Source of the DNA: Geodermatophilaceae bacterium NBWT11
Lineage (GTDB): Bacteria > Actinomycetota > Actinomycetes > Mycobacteriales > Geodermatophilaceae
Direction: 5' to 3'
Length of the DNA: 64,000 bases
Assembly (NCBI GenBank): GCA_014218215.1
Contig: CP043652.1
Coordinates: forward strand, 62,001-126,000
Under the pieces are notes generated by a model, which was given only the letters and a program-made list of their open reading frames with translations, searched no databases and was not told the DNA's origin. The translations under genes were made by a program, and so were the position numbers. Every line of letters starts with the position of its first letter. The first letter of the stretch is position 1. Of this stretch, positions 17,003-25,256 are shown piece after piece.

Positions 17003-17467
17003 TCAGCCGGTCCGCTCGAGGTCCTCGTCCCACTCCCGGGCGGCGGTGACCAGCCCCTCGACGTCGACGTCGAGGGGCACGCCGCCGCCCAGCGGGGCTC
17101 CCGACACCGGGTCGGTCCACGCCGCTGCCCCGGCCAGGTGCACCCGCAGCAGGCGACGGTCGTCCCGGGCGGCGTCGAGCACGAACGACAGCGACGGCTC
17201 GTGGAAGACCAGCCCGTCCCCCAGCAGCGGTCCCGGCGCCTCGGCCACCGTGCGCAGCCAGGACCCGGTGCGCTGGGCGTCCCACGGGGTCAGGCACGGC
17301 TCGCGGAAGACCCAGTGCCGTCCCTCCGCGGTGTGCACCTCGCCGCGGACCAGCAGCCAGGTCTCCGACCAGTCGGGCCGGTCCAGCTCGACGGCGCGCA
17401 GCTCGAGGGTCTGCCGGCGGAGCACCCGCAGGTCCACCCAGGCGCCGTCCCAGCTGGTGAGCCTCAT
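17003..17467 (-). CDS. Conserved protein, WapI-immunity-like (tentative)
   Basis: This 154-residue, beta-rich, Trp-rich protein has SWDGAWVDLRVLRRQ, PDWSETWLLVRGEV, CLTPWDAQRTGSWLR and VFHEPSLSFVLD. The pattern, with W..EP.L.F-type elements, resembles WapI-family immunity proteins, which pair with polymorphic toxins, but no toxin gene is adjacent. It is translationally coupled to the ankyrin gene (start overlaps its stop). The assignment is weak; a general beta-sandwich protein of unknown role is equally acceptable. Confidence 0.6.
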   Translation of the reverse strand: MRLTSWDGAWVDLRVLRRQTLELRAVELDRPDWSETWLLVRGEVHTAEGRHWVFREPCLTPWDAQRTGSWLRTVAEAPGPLLGDGLVFHEPSLSFVLDAARDDRRLLRVHLAGAAAWTDPVSGAPLGGGVPLDVDVEGLVTAAREWDEDLERTG

Positions 17468-17865
17468 CGGCCGAGCAGCTCCGTCATCGCCGGGAGGTCG
17501 AAGAACTCGGCGGTGGCCCGGGCGCTGGGCCGGCCGTGGTCGGGGTCGGCACCCCCGTCGAGCAGCGCCTGGACGGTGCCGGCGGACTGCTTGAACACCG
17601 CGGCGGCCAGCGCCGTCTGGCCCCGGTCGTTGACCCGGGCGTGGTCGGCCCCGTGCGCCAGGAGCATCGCCACGGTGTCGGCCCGGCCCTGGTAGGCGGC
17701 CAGGACCAGCAGGGTGTCGCCCTTGGCGTTCGTCAGGTCGGCCGGGACCCCGGCATCGAGGTACTGCGCCAGCTCGTCGGTGGCGCCCTCCCGGGCCAGG
17801 TCGAACACCCGGCCGGCGAGCTCGATGACGTCGTCGTCCACCGGTGCGGGGTTCGGCTCGCTCAC
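17464..17865 (-). CDS. Ankyrin repeat protein
   Basis: This 133-residue protein has about three ankyrin repeats, with GDTLLVLAAYQGRADTVAML and GQTALAAAVFKQSAGTVQAL as clear TPLH-like units, each preceded by a G-ADP turn (LLAHGADHARV, LLDGGADPDHG). It has no other domain, so it is a small protein-binding scaffold. GTG start. Coupled with the WapI-like gene by an ATGA overlap; ankyrin proteins often sit beside immunity or catalase genes, so a shared partner is possible. Confidence 0.85.
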   Translation of the reverse strand: MSEPNPAPVDDDVIELAGRVFDLAREGATDELAQYLDAGVPADLTNAKGDTLLVLAAYQGRADTVAMLLAHGADHARVNDRGQTALAAAVFKQSAGTVQALLDGGADPDHGRPSARATAEFFDLPAMTELLGR

Positions 17866-17874
17866 CCGGTCAGC

Positions 17875-18690
17875 CTAGGCAGGCCGCACCCAGTGCGCGG
17901 GCCGGACGACGTCGGACCCCAGCCGGGTGCCGGCGTCGCCCCGGGCCGCCTCCAGCTGCGCACCGGTGAGGAACAGCGTCCCGCGCAGGTCGGCCCCGGA
18001 CAGGTCCGCCCCGCGGGTGTCGGCCCCGGTGACGTCGGCCAGGCGGAGGTCGGCCCCGCGCAGGTCCGCGCCCAGCAGCACCGCGCCACGCAACGAGGCC
18101 CCACGCAGGTCGGCACCGGCCAACGACGCCCCCGCCAGGTCCGCACCCCGCAGGTCCCGCGGTCGGCGCACCGACCGTCGGGCGTGCGTGCTCGCCCGCG
18201 TCAAAAGCGGGTTGACCGCGGCCCGCTCCGCGTCGACGGACAGCCCGCGCAGCTCCTCCGGCGTCCTGCGGGTGAGCGCGGCCACCCGCTCGTCGGCGTC
18301 GGCCACCTCGGCCCGCAGGTCCGCGGGCAGGTCGAGCGCCCGGGCCGCGGTGAGCAGCCAGCGCAGCTCGTGCAGCGCCCGGACGACGGGGAAGACCGTG
18401 GCGACCTGGCGCAGTTGCCCGGCGTCCCGGCGGTCCAGGCCCGGGAACAGCACCTGGGTGGTGTGCTGGCCGGCGCCGAAGCAGTCGTAGACCACGCAGC
18501 CGGGGAACCCCAGCGGACGCAGCCGGTCGTGCACCCCGCAGCGGTCGTCGGCGGCCAGGTTCGGGCACGGGGTCTCGGCGCGCTTGCTGATCGCGAAGTC
18601 CGCGCCCCGGGAGAAGGCCGGGACGACGCAGCACAGCGCGGCGCAGCGGGTGCAGTCCGCGCGGAGGTCCGTGCCCTGGTCCGTGCTCAG
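17875..18690 (-). CDS. Cys-rich N-terminal domain plus pentapeptide repeat protein
   Basis: The N-terminal half has a Cys pattern ([38 protein letters not shown]) suited to a metal or Fe-S site. The middle is helical, and the C-terminal about 90 residues are pentapeptide repeats ([20 protein letters not shown] onward) that form a right-handed beta-helix. The start is unclear: no ATG, GTG or TTG lies just before the Cys domain; a CTG at 18690 overlaps the upstream stop, as in the coupled junctions nearby, while an ATG lies at 18756. The function is unknown. Confidence 0.75.
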   Translation of the reverse strand: MSTDQGTDLRADCTRCAALCCVVPAFSRGADFAISKRAETPCPNLAADDRCGVHDRLRPLGFPGCVVYDCFGAGQHTTQVLFPGLDRRDAGQLRQVATVFPVVRALHELRWLLTAARALDLPADLRAEVADADERVAALTRRTPEELRGLSVDAERAAVNPLLTRASTHARRSVRRPRDLRGADLAGASLAGADLRGASLRGAVLLGADLRGADLRLADVTGADTRGADLSGADLRGTLFLTGAQLEAARGDAGTRLGSDVVRPAHWVRPA

Positions 18691-19439
18691 TGGGCGGCCA
18701 CCCGGTCGGTGAGGGCCAGCAGGTGCTCCCACGCGTCGGCGCAGGCCGCGGCCCACTCGTCGTAGCCGCGGTCGAAGAACGAGTGCGGCGCGCCGTCGTA
18801 GACCACGGCGTCGACCTCGGCGCCGGCCGCGCGCATCCGGTCGGCCAGGGCCTGCTGGTCGGCGACCGGGGTGGCCTGGTCGTCGCCGGCGATGAGCATC
18901 ACCGTGGGCTTGGCGGCCCGGTCGGCGGCGTCACCGACGCGGCCCGGCTGCCCGTAGAACCCCACGCACCCGGCCAGGTCCAGCGTGCCGCCGGACTGCC
19001 GCCAGGACTGGCTGCCGCCGAAGCAGAACCCGACGGTGACCACCGGCAGGTCCGGGCTGGTGCGGGAGCGCAGGTACGCGATGGCGGCTGCGGTGTCGGC
19101 GTCGACACCCTCCTCGGTGGTCTGCGGGACGTGGCTCTGCCAGTCGAAGTCGTCCTCCCGGGTGCCCTGGGCAGCGACTCCGGCCGTCCGGCCGAACCAG
19201 TCGATGGCGACCGCGGCCAGCCCGGCCTCGGCCAGCCGCTCGGCCAGCGCCACGTAGTAGGGGTGCAGGCCGCGGACGTCGGGCAGCACGACCACCCCCA
19301 CCCGCGGGGTGGCCGCCGGGGCGGCGTAGGCGGCCGAGAGGTCGGTGCCGTCGGCGGCGGTGAGGGTCAGCGTGCCGCGCTCGGCGACGTCGCCGGTGCG
19401 GGGAGGGGACGGCGGACGGCTGTCGTGGTCGTGGCACAT
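18687..19439 (-). CDS. Dienelactone hydrolase family protein
   Basis: The 250-residue alpha/beta-hydrolase has the DLH triad: Cys nucleophile in VGFCFGG, Asp in IAGDDQATP and His in [12 protein letters not shown]-family enzymes open lactone rings, classically dienelactones from chloroaromatics, but many actinobacterial copies have unassigned ester or lactone substrates. Segment [14 protein letters not shown] gives the oxyanion-hole region. The ATG at 19439 encodes a His/Pro-rich leader. It heads the minus-strand run of four genes ending at 17003. Confidence 0.88.
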   Translation of the reverse strand: MCHDHDSRPPSPPRTGDVAERGTLTLTAADGTDLSAAYAAPAATPRVGVVVLPDVRGLHPYYVALAERLAEAGLAAVAIDWFGRTAGVAAQGTREDDFDWQSHVPQTTEEGVDADTAAAIAYLRSRTSPDLPVVTVGFCFGGSQSWRQSGGTLDLAGCVGFYGQPGRVGDAADRAAKPTVMLIAGDDQATPVADQQALADRMRAAGAEVDAVVYDGAPHSFFDRGYDEWAAACADAWEHLLALTDRVAAH

Positions 19440-19477
19440 GGGTGCTGTCTACCCCGGTGCGTCCGGCCCCGCCCGGG

Positions 19478-20017
19478 TCAGGTGGCCGAGGAGTCGTCGG
19501 AGGACTCGGCGCGACCGCCCAGCGCGGCCGCGGCGACCTCGCGACGGGCGTCGGCCAGCCACCGGTGCTGCCGGTCGGCCTGCCGGATGAGGTCGTCGAG
19601 CAGGGCCCGGTCCAGCCGCGGGTCCTCGGCCGCCAGTCCGAGCAGGGTCTCGAAGCCGGCCCGCTTGAGCAGCACCGCGCCGCTGAGGAACTCGAACTCG
19701 ACCACGGACGACAGCGGGGACCGCCGGAGGAACCGCCCGTTGGGCTTGAGCCGGGACAGCTTCTCGCCCACCCACACCGCGACCGGCTTGAACCGGCGGA
19801 CCGGGAGCCCCAGCGCGCGCATCATGGCGGTCAGCCCGGTGCGCTCCTCCAGCAGCTCGCCCCGCAGCCGGTGCAGTCGCTGCTCGTACACCGTGCCCGC
19901 GTGCACGCCGATCATCCGCTCCACCAGCTCGATGCCCCCGGCCGCGGCGGCGAGGTGGTCGTTGCAGTAGACGCCGAGCAGTTCGACGTCGCGCACGGCT
20001 CCGCTGGACTGGGGCAC
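19478..20017 (-). CDS. Helical conserved hypothetical protein
   Basis: A 179-residue, mostly alpha-helical protein (DVELLGVYCNDHLAAAAGGI, VERMIGVHAGTVYEQRLHRL, long C-terminal helix). The bundle-like pattern with E, H and Y positions recalls ferritin-like folds, but I cannot identify a metal site with confidence. The GTG start is supported by GAGGAG about 6-11 nt upstream. It is divergent from the HTH-MurA gene with about 100 nt between. Confidence 0.75.
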   Translation of the reverse strand: MPQSSGAVRDVELLGVYCNDHLAAAAGGIELVERMIGVHAGTVYEQRLHRLRGELLEERTGLTAMMRALGLPVRRFKPVAVWVGEKLSRLKPNGRFLRRSPLSSVVEFEFLSGAVLLKRAGFETLLGLAAEDPRLDRALLDDLIRQADRQHRWLADARREVAAAALGGRAESSDDSSAT

Positions 20018-20088
20018 AGGAGCTCCTCGGGGTGGCGGTACGGGATCAGACGGGACACATCATGTCGCGGCTCCGGCGCCACGGCTCC

Positions 20089-20104
20089 ATCTCACCTGTG
20101 AGAT
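20089..20104. promoter_or_regulatory. Perfect palindrome, candidate autoregulatory operator of the HTH-MurA gene
   Basis: ATCTCACCTGTGAGAT has perfect 7-nt arms with a 2-nt centre and is 13 nt upstream of the HTH-MurA ATG. It is AT-richer than its surroundings. XRE-type HTH proteins bind such short palindromes as dimers, so the downstream gene's own HTH domain is the obvious candidate. Confidence 0.6.
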
Positions 20105-20117
20105 ACCGTCGCGGGCG

Positions 20118-21668
20118 ATGACGCTCACCGAAGAAGCCACCGGTCAGTCCCTGCGCCAGATCGGCACCCTGGTCCGCGACGCCCGCCGCCACCACGGTCT
20201 CACCCAGAGCCAGCTCGGCGAGCGCCTGGGCACCAGCCAGAGTGCGATCGCCCGGATCGAGCAGGGCAACCAGAACCTCACCCTGGAGCTGCTCGGCCGC
20301 CTGTCGGCCGCCCTGGACAGCGAGCTGATCACCGTCGGCTCCCCCGCCACCACCGGCCCCACCCACCTGCGGGTCTCCGGCGGCCGCCCGCTGGCCGGCT
20401 CGGTCACCGTGAAGTCCAGCAAGAACGCCGCGGTCGCGCTGCTGTGCGCATCGCTGCTCAACCGGGGGACGACGACGCTGCGCAACGTCGCCCGGATCGT
20501 CGAGGTCGAGCGGATCCTGGACGTGCTGCGTTCCATCGGCGTCGTCGCCACCTGGGACGAGGCCGGCCGCGACCTGACCATCGTCGTCCCGGAGCAGCTG
20601 GACCTGGCCGCGATCGACGCCGACGCCGCCCGGCGGACCCGCAGCATCATCATGTTCCTGGGCCCGCTGATCCACCGGGAGCCCGACTTCCGGCTGCCCT
20701 ACGCCGGTGGCTGCGACCTGGGCACCCGCACGATCGAGCCGCACATGATCGCGCTGCGGCACTTCGGCCTGGAGATCGAGGCGCACGCCGGGGAGTACCA
20801 GGCCACCGTCACCGAGCCCGAGGCCCGCGACCGCAGCATCGTGCTCACCGAGCGCGGGGACACCGTGACCGAGAACGCGCTGCTGGCCGCCGCCCGGCAC
20901 GACGGCCGCACCACCATCCGCAACGCCAGCTCCAACTACATGGTCCAGGACCTCTGCCTGTACCTGGAGCTGCTCGGTGTGCAGATCGACGGCTTCGGCA
21001 CCACGACCCTGGTGGTGCACGGGCGGCCGGTGCTCGACGCCGACGTCGACTACACCCCCAGCGAGGACCCGGTCGAGGCGATGAGCCTGCTCACCGCGGG
21101 CATCGTCACCGGCTCCGAGCTCACCGTCTGCCGCGCGCCGATCGAGTTCCTGGAGATCGAGCTGGCGATCCTCGAGGAGATGGGGCTGCGCTTCGACCTC
21201 TCCGCGGAGTACCCGGCCGAGAACGGCCGCACCCGGCTGGTGGACGTCACCATCCACCCCAGCGAGCTCAAGGCACCCATCGACAAGGTGCACCCGATGC
21301 CCTTCCCGGGGCTCAACATCGACAACCTGCCGTTCTTCGCCGTCATCGCGGCGACCGCGACCGGCGGGACGCTGATCCACGACTGGGTCTACGACAACCG
21401 GGCCATCCACCTCTCCGACCTCACCCGGCTCGGCGCCGACGTCCGGCTGATGGACCCGCACCGCGTCCTGGTCACCGGGCCCACCCGCTGGTCGGGGGCC
21501 GAGATCGTCTGCCCGCCCGCGCTGCGCCCGGCGGTCTGCATCCTGCTGGCCATGCTCGCGGCCAAGGGCGACTCGGTGCTGCGCAACGTCGACATCATCG
21601 CCCGCGGCTACGAGGGCCTCTACGAGCGGCTGGTGGAGATGGGCGCCCAGATCGAGGTCTTCCATTAA
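20118..21668 (+). CDS. Fusion of XRE helix-turn-helix domain and MurA-like UDP-GlcNAc enolpyruvyltransferase
   Basis: The 516-residue protein starts with an XRE HTH (about 12-68: GLTQSQLGERLGTSQSAIAR) joined to a complete MurA/EPSP-synthase-fold domain (about 80-516). MurA landmarks are present: Lys in VKSSKNAAVALL, the loop LPYAGGCDLGTRTIEPH with Cys at the position of the E. coli MurA Cys115, and LNIDNLPFFAVIAATAT. MurA commits UDP-GlcNAc to peptidoglycan. A DNA-binding MurA paralogue may sense UDP-sugars or PEP rather than feed the wall; fusions of this type exist in actinobacteria. A perfect palindrome precedes the start. Confidence 0.9.
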   Translation: MTLTEEATGQSLRQIGTLVRDARRHHGLTQSQLGERLGTSQSAIARIEQGNQNLTLELLGRLSAALDSELITVGSPATTGPTHLRVSGGRPLAGSVTVKSSKNAAVALLCASLLNRGTTTLRNVARIVEVERILDVLRSIGVVATWDEAGRDLTIVVPEQLDLAAIDADAARRTRSIIMFLGPLIHREPDFRLPYAGGCDLGTRTIEPHMIALRHFGLEIEAHAGEYQATVTEPEARDRSIVLTERGDTVTENALLAAARHDGRTTIRNASSNYMVQDLCLYLELLGVQIDGFGTTTLVVHGRPVLDADVDYTPSEDPVEAMSLLTAGIVTGSELTVCRAPIEFLEIELAILEEMGLRFDLSAEYPAENGRTRLVDVTIHPSELKAPIDKVHPMPFPGLNIDNLPFFAVIAATATGGTLIHDWVYDNRAIHLSDLTRLGADVRLMDPHRVLVTGPTRWSGAEIVCPPALRPAVCILLAMLAAKGDSVLRNVDIIARGYEGLYERLVEMGAQIEVFH

Positions 21669-21671
21669 GGA

Positions 21672-21723
21672 CCTCGTCTCCCCCCAGGACACGCTGCGCG
21701 CGCCCCGGGACCCTGAGACGAGG
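21672..21723 (+). terminator. Inverted repeat after the HTH-MurA gene
   Basis: CCTCGTCTC and GAGACGAGG pair perfectly over 9 bp with a 34-nt loop, starting 3 nt after the stop. It also separates the convergent membrane-protein gene ending at 21737. Confidence 0.45.
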
Positions 21724-21736
21724 CCGTTCCAGCACG

Positions 21737-22291
21737 TCACCCCCTGAGCAGGACCGCCGTCCCGGCGCAGGCGACGGACCACAGGACGCTGGTCAGGGTG
21801 CCGATGATGAAGCGCTCGGCGGCGGCCGAGGCCTTCAGCTCGGCGAAGCGGCCCAAGCCCTTGACGGCCAGCACGACGGGGAGCCCCTCGGGCCAGCCGG
21901 CGAGCAGGGTGCCGGCCACGGCCACCCGCTCCAGCACGCCGATCCAGGCCCCGCCGCGGAGCACCTCGGGGTCGCCCACCCCGCCGGCGGCTGCGGCGCG
22001 GGTGGGGTCGGCGGCGGTGAGGACGGCGGCGGCCACCGGTCCCCCGCCCAGCCCGGCCGCCAGCACGGCGAGGACCGTGCCCGCCGCGACCACCGGGGCC
22101 TCGGCCGGACCGGCGGACCAGGCCAGGACGGCGGCGACCGCCAGCAGGCCCAGCAGTCCCGCCGCACCGGCCCAGGCGCGTCGTCCCCTCGCCGTCCGGG
22201 CCGGCGCGCGGGAGCGACCGCCGGGCTGCAGCACCAGCACCCCGCCCAGCAGGGCGGCCAGGCCGAGGAACACCAGGACGAGCAGCGTCAC
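21737..22291 (-). CDS. Integral membrane protein, partner of SatD-like gene
   Basis: This is a 184-residue protein with about four hydrophobic helices (LLVLVFLGLAALLGGVLVL; GAAGLLGLLAVAAVLAW; VVAAGTVLAVLAAGLGG; IGTLTSVLWSVACAGTAVLL) and a conserved-looking cytoplasmic GLGRFAELKASAAAERFIIG loop. I do not recognise the family. Its GTG start overlaps the stop of the SatD-like gene (GTGA), so the two form a tight operon and probably act together. Confidence 0.8.
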   Translation of the reverse strand: MTLLVLVFLGLAALLGGVLVLQPGGRSRAPARTARGRRAWAGAAGLLGLLAVAAVLAWSAGPAEAPVVAAGTVLAVLAAGLGGGPVAAAVLTAADPTRAAAAGGVGDPEVLRGGAWIGVLERVAVAGTLLAGWPEGLPVVLAVKGLGRFAELKASAAAERFIIGTLTSVLWSVACAGTAVLLRG

Positions 22292-22881
22292 CGCCCCTCC
22301 CCCTCGGCGCGGGCCAGCAGGCGGGCCAGGGTCGGGTGCAGGTCCTGCTCGGCGTCCCACAGCCCGGCGGCCAGCCGTTGCCCGACCGCCTGCCGGCTGA
22401 CCCCGAGCCGGAGCGCGGTCTCGGCCTGGGTGTGCCCGGCGGCGACCAGGTCGATGGCCTCCCAGGCCTGCGGGCTGCGGCGCTGCACCAGCACGGTGAG
22501 CGCTGTCGCCACGGCCTGGGCGTCGGCGGCGGCCTCGGTGTCCTGCCCGCGCACCGCGACCCGGGCAGGGCGCTGCTTGGCGGCGTCGATGGCCCGCCGG
22601 GCGCAGAGGAACGCCGTCCCGGTGGCCGCCCGGGTGGAGTCCGGCAGCGGCGTCTGCACCGGGCCGGCTCCGATCCCGACGCTCCAGTTGCCGTCGCGGA
22701 CCAACCGGGCCAGCACGGCCACCACGACGGCGGCGTCGTCCAGCACCCCCTGGAACTCGTCCCCGGCGGTGCGCTCGAAGCCGAGCACCGCCGGGGTGCC
22801 GGCGAGGCTGTCGAGCACGTCGGGGACCCGGTCGGGTCCGGTGCGGCTGGACCGTTGGTCCACGGTCAACACGAAGGGCAC
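22288..22881 (-). CDS. SatD-like protein with C-terminal HTH
   Basis: This 197-residue protein has an N-terminal alpha/beta region with a GFERTAGDEFQGVLDD motif (like the GDEFQ of SatD proteins), then VGIGAGPV and a C-terminal HTH (HTQAETALRLGVSRQAVGQR). SatD was named in Streptococcus acid-tolerance satCDE operons; the molecular role is unknown. The GDEF-like loop recalls nucleotide cyclase folds, but a cyclase active site is not evident. GTG start. It is coupled to a membrane protein and preceded by clustered CAAG/CTTG half-sites. Confidence 0.75.
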   Translation of the reverse strand: MPFVLTVDQRSSRTGPDRVPDVLDSLAGTPAVLGFERTAGDEFQGVLDDAAVVVAVLARLVRDGNWSVGIGAGPVQTPLPDSTRAATGTAFLCARRAIDAAKQRPARVAVRGQDTEAAADAQAVATALTVLVQRRSPQAWEAIDLVAAGHTQAETALRLGVSRQAVGQRLAAGLWDAEQDLHPTLARLLARAEGEGR

Positions 22882-22884
22882 CCC

Positions 22885-22929
22885 GCAAGCGTGACAGCTT
22901 GCTCAGCCCGGAGCAAGGACTGAGCCTTG
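22885..22929. promoter_or_regulatory. Cluster of CAAG/CTTG inverted half-sites upstream of the SatD-like operon
   Basis: GCAAGC (22885-22890), GCTTGC (22897-22902), GAGCAAG (22911-22917) and CCTTG (22925-22929) alternate in orientation, giving three overlapping inverted repeats with 6-nt spacers. They start 4 nt before the SatD-like GTG. They could be operators for the HTH of that protein, or in part a terminator of the PPOX gene upstream. Confidence 0.45.
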
Positions 22930-22945
22930 GCGCGTCTCGGGCGGG

Positions 22946-23413
22946 TCAGTCGACGGCCAGCTCGGGCGGGAACCCACCGGTCGCGATCGGACCCCAGCGC
23001 ACCGGGGTGACCCGGATGAGCGACTTGCCCTGGCGCACCATCGCCGCCCGGTACTCGTCCCAGTCGGGGTGCTCCCCCGAGATCGACCGGAAGTACTCCA
23101 CCAGCGGCTCGACCGACTCGGGCAGGTCGAGCACCTCGGCGGTGCCGTCCACCTGCACCCACGGACCGTCCCAGTCGTCGGAGATCACCACGACGCTCAC
23201 CCGCTCGTCGGCCCGGGCGTTCGCGCTCTTGGCCCGCTGCGGGTACGTCGAGACGACGATCCGGCCCTCGGTGTCGACCCCGCAGCTGACCGGGGAGATC
23301 TGCGGCTCCCCGTCGCTGCGTCGGCGGGTGGCGAGCAGGGCCTTGTGACGGGGGCGGAGGAAGGCGACGAGGCCCTCGCGGTCGACGCGGTCGGCGGTGG
23401 CGGTCTTCGGCAT
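22946..23413 (-). CDS. PPOX class F420-dependent oxidoreductase
   Basis: The 155-residue protein has the split-barrel flavin/F420-binding fold: LVAFLRPRHKALLATRRRSD, then ISPVSCGVDTEGRIVVSTYP and SVVVISDDWDGPWVQVDGTA. The length and the C-terminal SLIRVTPVRWGPIATGG match actinobacterial PPOX-class F420-dependent enzymes. They reduce diverse substrates such as biliverdin or quinone-like compounds; the substrate here is unknown. Start ATG at 23413. It is divergent from the AI-2E transporter gene. Confidence 0.88.
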   Translation of the reverse strand: MPKTATADRVDREGLVAFLRPRHKALLATRRRSDGEPQISPVSCGVDTEGRIVVSTYPQRAKSANARADERVSVVVISDDWDGPWVQVDGTAEVLDLPESVEPLVEYFRSISGEHPDWDEYRAAMVRQGKSLIRVTPVRWGPIATGGFPPELAVD

Positions 23414-23522
23414 GCCGCGACGCTACGACGGCCCACCGACAGACACCGCACCGACAGTCGGCTGCCCCACACCGGGTGGGGTCCAGCGGGTGGACGGGCC
23501 TCTGGTGTGCTCCGATGTCGGC

Positions 23523-24851
23523 ATGGCCGACGCGCAGCAGGACGACGACAGCGTCGACACCCCATCCGACAGCGGGGCCACGGCGGCCACCACGGTCGAA
23601 CGCACGGGCTCCACGAAGATGCCCCCGGCGGACTTCCACGACGACTCCGGCGAGCCGCCCTCGGAGACCGGCGCCCCGGCCCCGGGCCCCGAGCGCAGCG
23701 CCCGGCTCAGCGCCGCCACCCGCGTCCTGGCCACCTTCTCCTGGCGCCTGCTGCTGATCACCGGCGCCGTGGTCGTCATCGGCTACGTCCTCGGCGTGCT
23801 GTGGTCCTCCGTGCTGCTGCCCGTCGTCCTCGGTCTGCTGTTCGCCACGGTGATGTGGCCGCTGGCCAAGGTGCTGCGCCGTGCCAAGTTCCCCCCGGCG
23901 CTGGCCGCCCTCACCTCCGTGCTGCTCTTCCTGGCCGCGTTCATCGGCATCATCGCCGCCATCGCGCCCCCGGTGGTCGCCCAGGTCAACGACCTGGCTG
24001 ACGGCGTCAGCTCCGGCCTGCAGAGCGTGCAGGACTGGCTGACCGGGCCGCCGTTCAACCTGGGCACCGAGGAGATCGGCACCTACGTCGACCAGGCCAT
24101 CAACAGCCTGCAGGCCAGCGCCGGCTCGGTCGCCGAGTACGCCCTGACCGGGGTCGGCGCCGTCGGCACCGGCCTGGTCAACCTGGTCCTGGCCCTGGTG
24201 CTGACCTTCTTCTTCCTCAAGGACGGCCCGCGCTTCCTGCCGTGGATGGCCGCCCAGACCGGCCCCAAGGCCGCCCCGCACGTCGCCGAGCTCTCCCACC
24301 AGAGCTGGCGCACACTGTCGGAGTTCATCCGGCAGCAGGCCCTGGTCGGGCTGATCGACGCCGCCGGCATCGGCCTGGGGCTGCTCGTCCTCGGCGTCCC
24401 GCTGGTGCTGCCGCTGGTGGTCATCACCTTCTTCGCCGCGTTCGTCCCGATCATCGGTGCCTTCGTGGCCGGCGGCTTCGCCGTCCTCATCGCCCTGGTC
24501 AGCGACGGCTTCGGCACCGCGCTGTGGGTGCTGGCGATCGTGGTCGTCGTGCAGCAGGTGGAGGGCAACGTCCTCCAGCCGATCCTGCAGGGCCGGGGCC
24601 TCAAGCTGCACGCCGGCGTCGTCATCCTCGCCGTGACCGCGGGCACCGGGCTTGCCGGCATCATCGGCGCGTTCCTCTCCGTCCCCGTGGCCGCGCTGAT
24701 CGCGGTGCTCTACCGCTACGGCCGCGACCAGCTCGACGGCCGGCACCCCGAGCGCGACGAGCAGGGCAGGGTGCCCGAGCTCGTCGGCGACGAGAAGGGT
24801 GCCCGCCTCACCATGAGCAAGGACCCGGTCGAGGACCCCGCACCTCGCTGA
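23523..24851 (+). CDS. AI-2E family transporter (PerM/TqsA-like)
   Basis: The 442-residue membrane protein has a charged, probably disordered N-terminal tail of about 75 residues, then the AI-2E/PerM core: paired helices (LLLPVVLGLLFATVMWPLAK-like region), a periplasmic helical stretch (VNDLADGVSSGLQSVQDWL), FFFLKDGPRFLPWM, then VVITFFAAFVPIIGAFVAGG and VVQQVEGNVLQPILQGRGLK. Despite the family name, substrates are mostly unknown; some members are Na+/H+ antiporters. Start ATG at 23523, and the acidic C-terminal tail is cytoplasmic. Confidence 0.9.
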   Translation: MADAQQDDDSVDTPSDSGATAATTVERTGSTKMPPADFHDDSGEPPSETGAPAPGPERSARLSAATRVLATFSWRLLLITGAVVVIGYVLGVLWSSVLLPVVLGLLFATVMWPLAKVLRRAKFPPALAALTSVLLFLAAFIGIIAAIAPPVVAQVNDLADGVSSGLQSVQDWLTGPPFNLGTEEIGTYVDQAINSLQASAGSVAEYALTGVGAVGTGLVNLVLALVLTFFFLKDGPRFLPWMAAQTGPKAAPHVAELSHQSWRTLSEFIRQQALVGLIDAAGIGLGLLVLGVPLVLPLVVITFFAAFVPIIGAFVAGGFAVLIALVSDGFGTALWVLAIVVVVQQVEGNVLQPILQGRGLKLHAGVVILAVTAGTGLAGIIGAFLSVPVAALIAVLYRYGRDQLDGRHPERDEQGRVPELVGDEKGARLTMSKDPVEDPAPR

Positions 24852-24857
24852 GGCCGG

Positions 24858-25118
24858 TCAGTCCGCGCGGGGCCGGCGCACCCGCACCGGCCCGCGCGCG
24901 GTCGCCACGTCGACGACCACGCCCTTCTGGGTGACCTCCACCTCCCCGGCGGCGGCGAGCCGACCGGCGGCGGCGCGGGCCGCGGGCATGAGGTCGCGCC
25001 AGTCGTCGTCCCCGACGGCACGGGCGGCGTCCGAGGGGCAGATGGACGACGTCGCGGCGCGGGCGTCCAGCAGCTCCCCGATGACCCGCTCCAACCGCGT
25101 GTCGACGTCCTCTGCCAT
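24858..25118 (-). CDS. DUF3253 family small protein
   Basis: The 86-residue protein matches the DUF3253 pattern: a helical start (LERVIGELLDAR), SICPSDAARAVG, WRDLMPAARAAAGRLAAAG, then a wing-like EVEVTQKGVVVDV and a basic tail PVRVRRPR. The layout resembles a winged helix, so nucleic-acid binding is possible. The ATG is at 25118. It is a single gene, divergent from the PAC2 gene. Confidence 0.85.
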   Translation of the reverse strand: MAEDVDTRLERVIGELLDARAATSSICPSDAARAVGDDDWRDLMPAARAAAGRLAAAGEVEVTQKGVVVDVATARGPVRVRRPRAD

Positions 25119-25256
25119 GCCCGACAGCGTCGACCTCCGGCGCGCCGCGCGCCAACGGAGGACGATGGCGTCTGGCCGGGAATGGAGCGGGCCCCCGTGG
25201 GGCTGCTCCTGGAGACAGGGCCACCCGGCCGCCGTCGACCCCAGGAGGGACCCACC

